A stretch of DNA of 20,998 nt from Pseudomonadota bacterium. Its GTDB lineage: Bacteria; Myxococcota; Polyangia; Polyangiales; Polyangiaceae. The number at the start of each line of letters is the position of its first letter. Within the stretch, counting starts at the first letter, position 1. The notes beneath the pieces were generated by a model. It was not told where the DNA came from. It searched no databases and saw only the letters and a program-made list of their open reading frames with translations. Where the stretch lies: NCBI GenBank assembly GCA_023419055.1, contig JAEZYO010000779.1, forward strand, positions 1-20,998, written 5' to 3'. Both the position numbers and the translations under genes were made by a program. Of this stretch, positions 1 to 9,701 are shown one piece after another.

Positions 1-2895
1 CTCGGGCATCGATGAGCGGTCCGCTCGGCCGCTTGCCTCGTGAATCCTGCAGGCGCTCGTACGCGATGAACGCTCGCAGCAAGAACGGCGGGAAGGCTCG
101 AAACAAGAGCCGCGCCTCGACCTCGAGCGGCCCCCTGGCGTCGCCGACGTCGAGCTCGTAGAGGTAGCGGACCGGCTCTCCCGGGGCGAGCGAGCGCGTG
201 TCGATGATGGCGTCGGGCGCCTTCACGAGCCCGCGCTGCGCGTCGAGCGCACCCACCGGAAAGAAGATCTCGAAGAGCGCGTCGCGGCCGCGCAGATTGG
301 AGCGGCACTCGCCCGTATCTTGGTCGTACGGCGCGTCCTCGAAGCGCGCGGCGCGGGAGCTTTCCTGGCCAGGCAACGCCTCGCAGCGACCGTCCGGACC
401 AATCTGCCCGATGCAGCTCACGCAGCGCAGGAACCCGTTCTGGAAGTTTATCAAGCCTCGCCCTCGAAAGTTCGTTCCACCGAGCTCTGGCGGTGGGGAC
501 CAGCGGGGCGCATCGGGGCCGTCGATCACGTCGGCACCGAACAAGCCGAGCGCCCTGCCCTGCGCGTCGAGCGAGCGGTCGTCGCTGTTCACGCGAGTGA
601 AGATCTTGTCGCGGAGGTCCTCGTCGGGCCGCGATAGCTTGCCGACCTGATAGAGCACTCGGCCCCGCGCGTCGCGCACGCTGAGCTCTACCCAGAGCTC
701 GCGCTCCTGGCTGAAGCCCGCGGGGACGCGATGCCCGGCGCCCACGTTCTCGACGCGGATGGGCACTTCCAGCCGCGAACCACGCCGCGAGAGCGGTTCG
801 ATCTCGAGCGAGACTGCGCTCGCGAGCAGGAGATCGCGGCGCGCCCTCGGGTCCACCGGGAGGGAAGCGGCGTCGAGCGAGCTCGCGGGCGAGCGCGGGA
901 GCTCGAAGCGCGGGTCGAGTGGAATATCCACCCCCGTGAAATAGTGAGGGTGGTGGGACGAGCTTCGTTCCGAGTTCGTCGCCACGAAGCCCTCCGCGAG
1001 CGAACCGGGCTTTCGGCTCTCGAAACGAGTGCCCGGCGGACAGCCGTCGCTCGCCGGGGCCCCGGGCTCCGGCAGACACACCCCGGGAAAGGTGGACAGG
1101 TGACAATCGACGCACGAGGCGGCGCGCTCGCCGCGGCGCTCCTTCTGGTCGCGCCAGTCCGCCCACTCGCTGTACGCGTTACGCAGGCGCTTGAAGTGTT
1201 CACCACGGCTCCGGCCGAGCACGTCGGTGCCGAAAAGGCGGACGTCGTGACAGCTGCCACAAAACTCACTCGACCTCTGGTACTCCCGGGCGCGGTCGCT
1301 CGTGCGGCGGTGCGCCCCCGAGGGAACGAGCTCGTCCTCCCCGGTGACGCCCGAGAACGCAAATATTGCTGAATTCAAGAAGGCCCCCGAGTTTCCGATC
1401 CCCTCGACGCCGCGGCGCGCCTCGGGACGAAAATCGAACTCTTCCCCGGTCTCGCTCGAGATCCAGAACGCGTTGCCGGCGTACTCTCCGCGCGCGGCTC
1501 CCCTTCGCACCGGACGCGCCGCCTGGTGGCAAACCGTGCACGAGATCCCCTCGAGCGCGGCCTTCGGAACGAGCTCGGCGAGCGGCTCATGGGAGCTCGA
1601 GCGGCTTTCGAGCGCGCGAAAGGCAGGGACGCCCCCACCGAGCGACAGCTTCGGCAAGTGGCAGTTGCTGCACCACCCCTCACCGCCGGAGCCCGTTACC
1701 ACGACGCCGCTCTCGCGGTCCCGACAAGCGAGCGCGCCTGCCGGCCGCAAGATCCCCGCACCGTCCGGGCAATCGCGGTTGCGCCCGACCTGCTCGGTGA
1801 TGAGCTGCTCGAGCGCTTGAAAGAGCGGTGACGTCGCTGAGTGCGCCATGATCGAACCCCGCCACTCACTCGCGTGGCGGGGATGGCAGCTCTCGCAGCT
1901 CTCGACGTTCGCCGTCGCCGTGAGGGGCGCTCGAGAGCCAACCACCCGACGCGCCCGGTCGTCGCCGTGGGCGGAGACGAGCGCGAGCACGACCGACGCG
2001 AGGGCGACGCAGAGCACGCTCGCGCTCGCTCCCCACCGAGAGTGAGCGGGACGCGCAGGCTCGGAGCGCACCGACTCGTCTCGTTGGGCAAGCTCGGGCT
2101 TCGGCGCCACCGACTCGACCACGCGCGCCCCCTGGAGCCGCCCGAGCTCACGCGTGATCTCGCGGGCCGAGCCGGGTCGCTGGGCCGTGACGGGATCGAG
2201 CAACCGCAGGCACAAACTCTGAAGCCCCGGAGGAACTGCTCGCGAGCGTTCGACCGGGAAGGCAGCCGGGGCGCGCTCGGACCTTTGCTCGAGCGAGAGC
2301 CGGAGCCCCTGTCCGGCGAAAGCAGGCTCCGAAGCCAGCGCTTCGTAGAACATCAAACCGAAGACGTACCGATTCGCGGCGGCGTCCCAGGCGGCGCCAC
2401 CCGCTTGAGCGGCGGGGAAGTAGCGCAGCCTGTGCGGCTCGGGAGAGAGGTGCACCTTCTCCGCCCCGAGGGTTCCGGCCACCCAATCGTCGGCGGGCAG
2501 GATCACCTCCGAGTTCGTCGTGAGGACGACGCGCTCGGGGAGCAACGGACCAGGAAAGACCCCCTTGTCCTCGCATTGAGCGAGCAAGCGAGCGAGCGCG
2601 GTGAACACGGTACAGGCCTCGCGCGGGCCGGGCGCGCGCTTGAGCAGACGATCGAATGGGGTGCCGCGCACGCCACGCACGAACCACGCGCCCTGCGCGT
2701 CTTCGCCTGCTGCGAAAAACCCGCCGATGCCGCGGGCCATGCCCCAGCGGAAGGCGCGACGCGCTTCGTCGTCGCTGGCAAGACGAAGCAGCACGCCCGC
2801 CCCTTCCGGCCCCTGCACCTCGAAGCGGCGCGCTCGCCCGAGAGCTTCGAGCGGGCCTCCCCTTCGATAGCCGGCCTGCTCGGGCGTACGCGACT

Positions 2896-2899
<4 letters not shown>
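1..2899 (-). CDS. Pseudokinase-transmembrane-multiheme cytochrome c fusion protein (partial, 3' end off the left edge)
   Basis: The frame is open for 966 codons from the ATG at 2899 to the window edge; I checked every codon and found no stop. Residues 1-265 follow a Hanks-kinase fold: the C-lobe stretch NRYVFGLMFYEAL and the subdomain XI-like PPGLQSLCLRLLDPVTAQRP are clear. The VAIK lysine is replaced (VLLRLA, 36-41), HRD is lost (GVFPGPLLPERVVL, from 113) and DFG is DDW (137-139), so it should be catalytically dead. A single membrane helix lies at about 292-310. The presumed periplasmic part carries heme motifs CESCH (335), CSNCH (410), CTVCH (454), CGSCH (547) and CVDCH (596), the stretch HPRHASEWRGSIMAHSA after the first heme, and a beta-rich tail with GAGHRVPAGF, all familiar from multiheme cytochromes. 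The start overlaps the upstream kinase stop (ATGA). An internal GTG at 2071 could also yield a free exported cytochrome. The fusion is seen directly; the redox-sensing role is inferred. Confidence -1.
1100..1897 (-). other. Five-CXXCH multiheme cytochrome c region
   Basis: The five covalent heme motifs all lie in the same frame as the kinase-like domain: CESCH at 1883-1897, CSNCH at 1658-1672, CTVCH at 1526-1540, CGSCH at 1247-1261 and CVDCH at 1100-1114. Additional histidines that could serve as distal ligands include the HHPHYF cluster near residue 650. Heme attachment is established chemistry for CXXCH; the electron-transfer partner is unknown. Confidence -1.
1973..2032 (-). other. Membrane-spanning segment linking kinase-like and heme domains
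   Basis: Residues 290-309 are almost entirely Ala, Val, Leu, Ser and Cys, preceded by HSRW and followed by SAHGDDRARR. A single helix here would keep the kinase-like domain in the cytoplasm and place the heme domain in the periplasm, where cytochrome c maturation takes place. Confidence -1.
2105..2899 (-). other. Pseudokinase domain of the fusion protein
   Basis: This is the segment coding residues 1-265 of the fusion. It aligns by eye to a Ser/Thr kinase from the N-lobe through subdomain XI, but the ATP-anchoring lysine, the HRD aspartate, the DFG motif and the APE motif are all replaced. It is predicted to bind a partner, perhaps the kinase encoded just upstream, and not to phosphorylate. 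Confidence -1.
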
Positions 2900-3987
<1,088 letters not shown>

Positions 3988-4139
3988 CGTGAGCCCTACC
4001 TACGCGCGAGCCGGTCGAAGGACTTAAGCGCCCGACGGCTGCCGGCGTCACTGTTCGAACGGGCGCGGACACCCGGACCTTTCAGTGCGCAATTTGCCCC
4101 GCGCGCACGTTTTCCGACCTGGGCTCACCTCGTGGTAGG

Positions 4140-4151
4140 CTCGGAACCGAG
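4140..4151. promoter_or_regulatory. Small inverted repeat before the GTG start
   Basis: CTCGG-AA-CCGAG lies six bases upstream of the GTG at 4158, just after a weak -10-like TAGGCT. It could be an operator or a short leader hairpin. No clear ribosome-binding site is visible. Weak evidence. Confidence -1.
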
Positions 4152-4157
4152 TCGACG

Positions 4158-4955
4158 GTGCCCGACGAGTTTCCAGCCCTAGAGACCGCTGCTGCGCTCG
4201 GCGCGCTGGCAGCCGCGATTCGAACCTATCAGCTCGTGCACGCGCGAAGTCGAGTGCCCGCCGAGGCCGACGCCATGGTGGAGGCCCTGCGCCGGGGTGA
4301 GCTCGGGACCGCGCGAGAGCTGTCGCAGAGGTCGGAAGGGGCGGCCTTCACGAGCGTGGCGCAAGCGCTCTTCGAGACGCTGGACGCTGCGGGACCAAGG
4401 GTCGAACGCGCGGCTCTCGTGGCCGAGCTGAAAAGCTCGGTCCGCGACGCCGTCCAGGTCGTGCGCGAGCGCGTCCAGAGCGGTCGGGCCCGCGATCTTC
4501 TCGTCGCCCTGGTGCTCGTGGGTGCGGTCTTCGTGGCTGCGCGAAGCAAGATGGGGCACTCGGTCCTCTACTTGCTGGCCGCGGCTGGCGCGCTCCTCGC
4601 CGCGTCGGGTTTCGTGCTCCGGCCGCGCCTGATCGATCGCGTGGAGCGAGCGTCCAATCGTTTGCTCGATGCAGCCGTCGAGTCCCTCGATCAGAGCCGC
4701 GGCTTCGGGGGCGAGCCCTGTCCCGCGTGCGGTCGCGTCGAGGCGATCGTCGTGTCGCCGGCCGCGCTGGGAAATGGAGCGTCCAAGCTCGGCGTGGTCG
4801 ACCTCCGAATCTGTCGGAACTGTGGCTACTTGCAGGGCTCCGTCGAAGACCCGAAGCGGATCCCGCTCGGCCCGGAGCACGGTACGAGCCTCAGCGCGGA
4901 CCGCGCCTCCGTCCCCGGCGAGGAACCGGCGCCTCCTACGGAGCACGAGGGTTGA
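4158..4955 (+). CDS. MotA/TolQ/ExbB-like membrane protein with C-terminal zinc ribbon
   Basis: The 265-residue protein starts at GTG. It has a weak N-terminal hydrophobic segment (7-27), a charged helical region, and two strong membrane helices at about 113-129 and 135-154. The layout of a first helix, a long cytoplasmic helical stretch with LRRGELGTAREL, and a later helix pair recalls the MotA/TolQ/ExbB proton-channel family, but I see no conserved proton-binding residue and treat this as a distant resemblance. A separate C-terminal module carries CPAC (188-191) and CRNCGY (219-224), a four-cysteine zinc ribbon, followed by a disordered acidic tail. No ExbD/TolR partner is adjacent. The gene is divergent from the kinase at 3987 across 170 bp. 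Function unknown. Confidence -1.
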   Translation: MPDEFPALETAAALGALAAAIRTYQLVHARSRVPAEADAMVEALRRGELGTARELSQRSEGAAFTSVAQALFETLDAAGPRVERAALVAELKSSVRDAVQVVRERVQSGRARDLLVALVLVGAVFVAARSKMGHSVLYLLAAAGALLAASGFVLRPRLIDRVERASNRLLDAAVESLDQSRGFGGEPCPACGRVEAIVVSPAALGNGASKLGVVDLRICRNCGYLQGSVEDPKRIPLGPEHGTSLSADRASVPGEEPAPPTEHEG

Positions 4956-5090
4956 GCCCTCTCGGGCGAACGCTTCGTCACAAAAAGTCCGCCAAATTCG
5001 CCGATGAGCGCGGCGAGAGCTTCGAAAGCTTGCGCCCGGGCGCTCCCGAACAAAGACTTCACCGGCCCGCTCACCGGGAACGCTAAATCC

Positions 5091-5831
5091 ATGGACGCAT
5101 CAGGCAGCCACGAGTCGAACCGCACTTACTACGACGCCTTCTCCGAGAACTACGAGGCGCACCGGGGAGAGAACGATCCGGGCGGCTACCACGAGCTCCT
5201 CGACGAGCTCGAGACCGAGTTCGTGCGCCGCTACGGCGCGGGGCGCGACGTGCTCGAGGTGGGATGCGGCACGGGGCTCGTTCTGCGCCGTATCCGCGAG
5301 TTCGCGAAGGTTGCCCGCGGCGTCGACCTGTCGCCGGGCATGCTGGAGAAGGCTCGTGAGCGCGGGCTCGACGTGGTGCTCGGTTCGGCGACGGAGCTCC
5401 CCTTTTCCGACGAGAGCTTCGACGTCACCTGCTCTTTCAAGGTGCTCGCGCACGTGCCGGACATCGAGCGCGCGCTCTCCGAGATGGTGCGCGTGACGCG
5501 CCGGGGCGGGACGGTGCTCGCCGAGTTCTACAACCCGTACAGCATCCGTGGCCTGCTCAAGCGGTTCGGCCCCGCGGGACAAATCGCGCAGGGCGCCCAT
5601 GAGAAGCACGTCTACACGCGCTTCGATTCGCCCTTCGACCTCGAACGGCTCCTCCCCCCCGGCACTCGCATCGTGGACGCACGCGGCGTCCGAATCGCGA
5701 CGCCGACCGCGCGCGTCATGCAGGTACCCCAGCTGCGGCGCTTGTTCCGAAGCGCCGAGCAGGTGCTCTGTGACAGCCCGCTCCGCGTGTTCGGCGGCTT
5801 CTACATCGCAGCGATCCGCCGCGAGCACTGA
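5091..5831 (+). CDS. Class I SAM-dependent methyltransferase
   Basis: The 246-residue protein transfers a methyl group from S-adenosylmethionine to an unknown substrate. Motif I is VLEVGCGTG (54-62), the acidic residue binding the SAM ribose is D79 in GVDLSPGML, and a post-motif stretch ATELPFSDESFDV and the later MVRVTRRGGTVLAEF follow the UbiE/Methyltransf_11 pattern. The frame stays open upstream to 5004, but the ATG at 5091 gives the usual domain boundary and has a weak GGGAA about ten bases before it. The di-iron gene follows after only about 10 bp, so the two are probably co-transcribed and may act on the same small molecule or lipid. Fold confident; substrate unknown. Confidence -1.
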   Translation: MDASGSHESNRTYYDAFSENYEAHRGENDPGGYHELLDELETEFVRRYGAGRDVLEVGCGTGLVLRRIREFAKVARGVDLSPGMLEKARERGLDVVLGSATELPFSDESFDVTCSFKVLAHVPDIERALSEMVRVTRRGGTVLAEFYNPYSIRGLLKRFGPAGQIAQGAHEKHVYTRFDSPFDLERLLPPGTRIVDARGVRIATPTARVMQVPQLRRLFRSAEQVLCDSPLRVFGGFYIAAIRREH

Positions 5832-5841
5832 CCGAGAAGCC

Positions 5842-6711
5842 TTGCTCACGCGAGAGCGTCCCACCTCCTTCTGGCTCTCCGCTCTGCGCCGCAGGGCGGA
5901 GAAAATGTACGGCGAGAAGCTCGACCTCGATGGAAGCATCGAATTTTCGAGCGACGAAGAGCGCCGCGCCGCCCTCAAGTTCTTCAACGCCGCTTTTCGC
6001 GCCGAAGAGTCGGGCCTGCGGCAGGCGCACGAGCTCAGCGACGAGGTCCGCTCCTGGGATCCCGAGCTCGCCGAGGTGCTGAAGCTCTACGGCGACGAAG
6101 AGGGCTGGCATCGGGAGCTCCTCACCGGGTTCTTGGACCACCTGGGCGGCGGGGTGCAGCCGATGGGTCGCGTGACTCGGCTCTTCTATCGCGCGTATGC
6201 GCGCGCCGAGCGCATGGAGACGATCGTGCTCACGAACCTGATGTTCGAGACGATCGGCTCCACGACTTACCGCCTGGCGCTCCGGAACGTGCGCGAGCCA
6301 CACGCTCGCAAGATGCTCACCATTCTCACGCGGGACGAGTCGTTCCACGTGCCGCTCAACGTGCACTTCTTGCGCCGGGTGCTCGCTCGCACCGACCCGA
6401 AGCGCCGCCGTCGCTTGCGCGTGATTCACCGCCTCCTGTTCCTGAGCCTGGTGGCGCTACCCCTCGCGAGCCGCCCCAAGGCGCGCGCCTTCGACGGACT
6501 TTCGACGCTCACGCTGTCGCGCGCCTACGCGCGCGAGCTCGCGAAGCTCTTCGCCTCCGAGCCCGAGCTCGACTTCCGCGCCCCGAGGCTCCTGCTCTCG
6601 CTGCTCGGGATTCGCGAGAGCGAGCTCGTCGAGGCCGGCCCGAGCGCCATCAGCGTGGAGGCCGCGGAGCGCGCGATCGATCGCGATCGCGTCGTCGTCG
6701 AAGAGCTTTGA
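5842..6711 (+). CDS. Ferritin-like di-iron carboxylate protein
   Basis: The 289-residue protein contains a complete four-helix-bundle di-iron ligand set in the right order and spacing: E56 (FRAEESG), E87-x-x-H90 (DEEGWH), E136 (FETIG) and E166-x-x-H169 (DESFH). Such proteins activate oxygen for hydroxylation, desaturation or N-oxidation, or store iron; the set of two ExxH motifs fits an oxygenase/desaturase-type ferritin-like protein. A hydrophobic stretch (LLFLSLVALPL) lies in the C-terminal half and may touch the membrane. I chose TTG at 5842 with GAGAAG just upstream; ATG at 5905 behind GGGCGGAG is an alternative giving 268 residues and keeping all ligands. The gene follows the methyltransferase by 10 bp. 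Reaction and substrate are unknown. Confidence -1.
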   Translation: MLTRERPTSFWLSALRRRAEKMYGEKLDLDGSIEFSSDEERRAALKFFNAAFRAEESGLRQAHELSDEVRSWDPELAEVLKLYGDEEGWHRELLTGFLDHLGGGVQPMGRVTRLFYRAYARAERMETIVLTNLMFETIGSTTYRLALRNVREPHARKMLTILTRDESFHVPLNVHFLRRVLARTDPKRRRRLRVIHRLLFLSLVALPLASRPKARAFDGLSTLTLSRAYARELAKLFASEPELDFRAPRLLLSLLGIRESELVEAGPSAISVEAAERAIDRDRVVVEEL

Positions 6712-6722
6712 CTCGACCGCTC

Positions 6723-6735
6723 GCGGCCCTGCCGC
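6723..6735. terminator. Possible hairpin between convergent genes
   Basis: GCGGC-CCT-GCCGC forms a perfect five-pair stem in the 43-bp gap between two convergent genes, flanked by CGCTC and GAGCG that could extend it. There is no T-run on either strand, so an intrinsic terminator is only a suggestion. Confidence -1.
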
Positions 6736-6754
6736 TTCGTGGGAGAGCGCTGCG

Positions 6755-7798
6755 TCAGAAGACGCCGCGCAGGCCGAGCGTCACCCCATTGGGTGAAGCG
6801 TTGACGTCCGGCCGAGCCTTCAAGCCGAGCTCTCGGCTCGGTGGCAGGCGGACGTCGGGCGCCTTCGGCAGAGGGACGGAGCGCACGCTGCGAACTTCGG
6901 GCACGAACGAGAGCTGCGCCTCGATGACTCCGACGGCGGCGAGGCCGAGGAAGCTCCAGGTGCTGATGGTGCCGGCGAGGTGCCAGTCCTGCGCTCGGTT
7001 GCCCGCGTTCGAAGGCGTGCTGTCGTCAGCCAGCGTGGCCGCCTGACTGTCGATGTTCGACGAGATCGAGAACGAGGCCAGCGCCGCCCCCGCCGTCACG
7101 ACCTCGGCGCCGAGGAAGAACCAACCGAGGGAGGTGTCGCGGTTCTGAAACTGTCCGACGCCGAACGGCACCGCGGCGATCCAGCGCTCGTTCTTCTCGA
7201 CGACGACCTCGCGCGAGGCGAGCTGCTCGAGCTGCGTCAAGCGCGCGCGTTGCCGGAGCTCTTCGAGCCGCACCGCCTCGGCTTGAGCCATCGCTTCCTT
7301 GAGCCGCTTCTCTTCATCGGCGCGAATCTTCTCTTCGAGCCCCTTTCTCACGCGGAAGAAGCGCTCGATCACCGGGCGCGGGAAGATCAGGCTGTCCGGC
7401 GGCTTCATCTGCAGGTTGGTGAGCAGAGCATCCCGGAGCGGCGTATCCGCCTCTTCGAAGCGGCCGCTGCCGATGAGGCACGCCGCGTGGAGGATGCGGG
7501 CGTCCTCTTTCACTTGAGGCTCGCTGATGGGGCGCTTTGCCTTGTCGTCGAGGAGCGCGCCGAGCTCGTTGGCGCACTCCTCGTACTGCCCGGCGTCGTA
7601 CAGCGTACGAACGCGGCCGAGCTCGCCTTCGTCGTCGAGCCGATCTTGAGGAGCCGCCACGGGCTCGGCCTTGCCGGTCGGGGCCGGCGCCGTTTGGGCG
7701 TGCGCGAGCGATCCACCGAACGAAAGGAGCGCCGCGGAGAGCAGCGCCGTTCGCCGATTGTGCTCGTGCCTGATCCTGACCGCCGACGCCATCCACAT
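6755..7798 (-). CDS. Exported envelope protein with coiled coil and hydrophobic C-terminal half
   Basis: The 347-residue protein opens with an arginine-containing n-region and a signal peptide, with likely cleavage after AHA at residue 34. The region from 55 to 150 is helical and looks TPR-like (LYDAGQYEECANELGALL, FEEADTPLRDALL). A charged coiled coil spans about 158-200. Two hydrophobic segments follow, beginning with AAVPFGVGQFQN, a phrase I associate with myxobacterial envelope proteins of unknown function. The gene starts 30 bp after the kinase gene on the same strand, so it is probably in that operon and could be a partner or output of the kinase. A second ATG two codons in would change little. 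Precise role unknown. Confidence -1.
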   Translation of the reverse strand: MWMASAVRIRHEHNRRTALLSAALLSFGGSLAHAQTAPAPTGKAEPVAAPQDRLDDEGELGRVRTLYDAGQYEECANELGALLDDKAKRPISEPQVKEDARILHAACLIGSGRFEEADTPLRDALLTNLQMKPPDSLIFPRPVIERFFRVRKGLEEKIRADEEKRLKEAMAQAEAVRLEELRQRARLTQLEQLASREVVVEKNERWIAAVPFGVGQFQNRDTSLGWFFLGAEVVTAGAALASFSISSNIDSQAATLADDSTPSNAGNRAQDWHLAGTISTWSFLGLAAVGVIEAQLSFVPEVRSVRSVPLPKAPDVRLPPSRELGLKARPDVNASPNGVTLGLRGVF

Positions 7799-7828
7799 GC
7801 CTCGGCCTTCCGAGCCGAGCCGCCTACA

Positions 7829-9676
7829 TCAAAGAGGGGGTACGGCCAAGGTAAGACCAGGCGTCAGGGCAACGTCAAACGATTCCGGCGGCTGGCTGCT
7901 CCCAGCTGGCGGAAAGAACGAGCACCTGGCACCCAGGCGAGCCTGATTCATCGAGATCTCGGTCTTTCCACGGATCTCCCGCCCCATGCACTCCACGTGG
8001 CCTCCCTCTACGCCCTGGTAGAACAGGGTGGCGGGCCGGAATGGAATGACACCGCGGATATAGACGATTTCGCCCGGCTTGTCGGGGACGCGTATTTCGC
8101 GGTCGAACGTCACGGCGCGAGCGTCGCAGCAGGGATCGCCGGGCGGCGGAACGAACTCGAAGCGGTGAGTGCCGGCGGTAAGCTGGAAGGTTGCGCCGAA
8201 CCAGGCCTGCTTCTCCTCGCCGTCGATCTTCACCGTTGCTGCCTGGGGGCCCGTCACCAGGATCTTCACCGGGACGGTCTGAGCTTCATCGACCTGGGCC
8301 GGCTGCGGTCGCTCGCGTGGCGGCGCGCTCGGTGACTTCGGCCGTGGCGCCGTGGTCCCGCGCGGCGTGCTCGAGAGCGCGATGCTTCGTTCAGGCGCGG
8401 GCGCGACGCCGGGCTCGGGAGGCCTCGCCGCCACCCTCGTTTTCGCGGTCGACACGGGGGGCGGAGGTTCCGGCTCACCCCCGACGCGAAACAGCGCGAA
8501 CCCGATGCCGGCGACGGCCATGCTCGCGACCGTGGCGCGTCCGGCGCTCTTCAAATTGCGCCGTAGCCGCTCGCGCCGGCCGTGACTCGCGACCTGAGCG
8601 ACGAGAGCCGCGTCGCTCGGACGAAAGGCGAGCGCGCGATTGAGGCACGCCGCCGAGACGGGGATCTGCCGCGCCTCGCGCGCTCGGTCCGCTCGCAGGA
8701 TGAGCTGATCCACGATACGCGGCTCGTACGCCTTCAGGTACGCTTCCGGACTGCACAAGAAGGAACGGAGCTCCTTCCTCAAATCAGTGAAGGCGAGAGC
8801 TTCGAGCTCGTTCTGCAACGCTTCACAGAGCTCGCCGGCGCTCGCGAAGCGCTCCTCCTGCTTGTGGGCGAGCGCCTTCCCGACGATCGCCGCGAGACCC
8901 GCGCCGACCGTAGGCAGGGCCTTGTCCGCGGGCGTAAAGCTTCCCTCGAGCACGCGTCGCAGCACCTGCGCCGGGTTCTTGCCGTCGAACGGGAGCTTGC
9001 CGACCATCGCCTCGTAGAGCAGGACGCCGAGCCCGAAGACGTCCGAGCGGGCGGAGACGTCGCCGCCTTCGATCTGTTCGGGCGCCATGTGCGCGGGCGA
9101 TCCGAGCACCTGACCGGTCGACGTGACGCCTTGAGCGTCGAGCAGCTTCGCGATCCCGAAGTCTGTGATCTTGACGAGCGGCGCGGCAAGCTCGCTCGAG
9201 CGTTCGCTCGCCTTTTCGTCGAGCTCGCGCGGGGTCGCGATGAGGACGTTCTCGGGCTTCACGTCACGGTGAATCACGCCGAGCCCGTGGGCGTGATCGA
9301 GCGCCGACCCGATCTCGATGCCGATGATGGCGGCTATTTCCGCCGGCAAGTGGCCGTGCGTCGCGAGCAGCTTGCGCAGCGTGGTGCCGCGCACGAGCTC
9401 GACCACGAGGTAGCGCTCGTCGTCGTCCGCGTCCGAGACGTCGTAGACCTCGACGATGTTGGCGTGCCGCAGCTTCGCGACGGCGAGCGCCTCACTCACG
9501 AACCTGCGCGCGACCTCCTGGTTCTCGCGCAGGTGCCGGTGGATGATCTTGACGGCGACTTCGCGCGCGAGCCTCCGATCTCGCGCGCGGTACACCGTCG
9601 CCATCCCGCCGTGGCCGATCTCCTCGAGGATCTCGTACTTGTCGAGGTCGGGCGTGCTTTCGACCGCGGCGGCCAG
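7829..9676 (-). CDS. Transmembrane Ser/Thr protein kinase with a C-terminal extracytoplasmic domain (CTG start)
   Basis: From the CTG at 9676 the protein is 615 residues. It has a full kinase domain: KYEILEEIGHGGMATVYRA (glycines 21, 23, 24), ATP lysine K43 in VAVKII, HRDVKPEN, DFG and HMAPEQ. An unusual insert of about 18 charged residues separates HRDVKPENVLI from KITDFG. One membrane helix follows the kinase half, then a Pro-rich linker and a C-terminal beta-rich domain (KILVTGPQAATVKIDGE) that looks PEGA-like and lies outside the cytoplasm. The next ATG, at 9604, would delete most of the glycine loop, and no ATG, GTG or TTG lies between it and the upstream in-frame stop at 9680-9682. The gene sits 25 bp after pyk and 30 bp before the envelope gene. 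Confidence -1.
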   Translation of the reverse strand: MAAAVESTPDLDKYEILEEIGHGGMATVYRARDRRLAREVAVKIIHRHLRENQEVARRFVSEALAVAKLRHANIVEVYDVSDADDDERYLVVELVRGTTLRKLLATHGHLPAEIAAIIGIEIGSALDHAHGLGVIHRDVKPENVLIATPRELDEKASERSSELAAPLVKITDFGIAKLLDAQGVTSTGQVLGSPAHMAPEQIEGGDVSARSDVFGLGVLLYEAMVGKLPFDGKNPAQVLRRVLEGSFTPADKALPTVGAGLAAIVGKALAHKQEERFASAGELCEALQNELEALAFTDLRKELRSFLCSPEAYLKAYEPRIVDQLILRADRAREARQIPVSAACLNRALAFRPSDAALVAQVASHGRRERLRRNLKSAGRATVASMAVAGIGFALFRVGGEPEPPPPVSTAKTRVAARPPEPGVAPAPERSIALSSTPRGTTAPRPKSPSAPPRERPQPAQVDEAQTVPVKILVTGPQAATVKIDGEEKQAWFGATFQLTAGTHRFEFVPPPGDPCCDARAVTFDREIRVPDKPGEIVYIRGVIPFRPATLFYQGVEGGHVECMGREIRGKTEISMNQARLGARCSFFPPAGSSQPPESFDVALTPGLTLAVPPL

Positions 9677-9682
9677 GACCTA

Positions 9683-9689
9683 TCCTCCC
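9683..9689 (-). promoter_or_regulatory. Strong ribosome-binding site supporting a CTG start
   Basis: On the minus strand GGGAGGA lies six bases before the CTG at 9676-9674. This is near-consensus Shine-Dalgarno sequence at near-ideal spacing, and it falls in the short gap after the pyk stop. It is the main reason to accept the rare start codon. Confidence -1.
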
Positions 9690-9701
9690 GTTACGCGAGA
9701 C

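Noticed and set aside
4210..4235. tRNA-like T-loop (GGTTCGAATC on the minus strand)
   Set aside because: The flanking bases do not form a T-stem or acceptor stem, and the site lies inside a coding gene.
7801..7814. CTCGG-CCTT-CCGAG inverted repeat between the kinase and envelope genes
   Set aside because: Short GC-rich palindromes are frequent in this sequence, it has no T-run, and it sits within an apparent operon.
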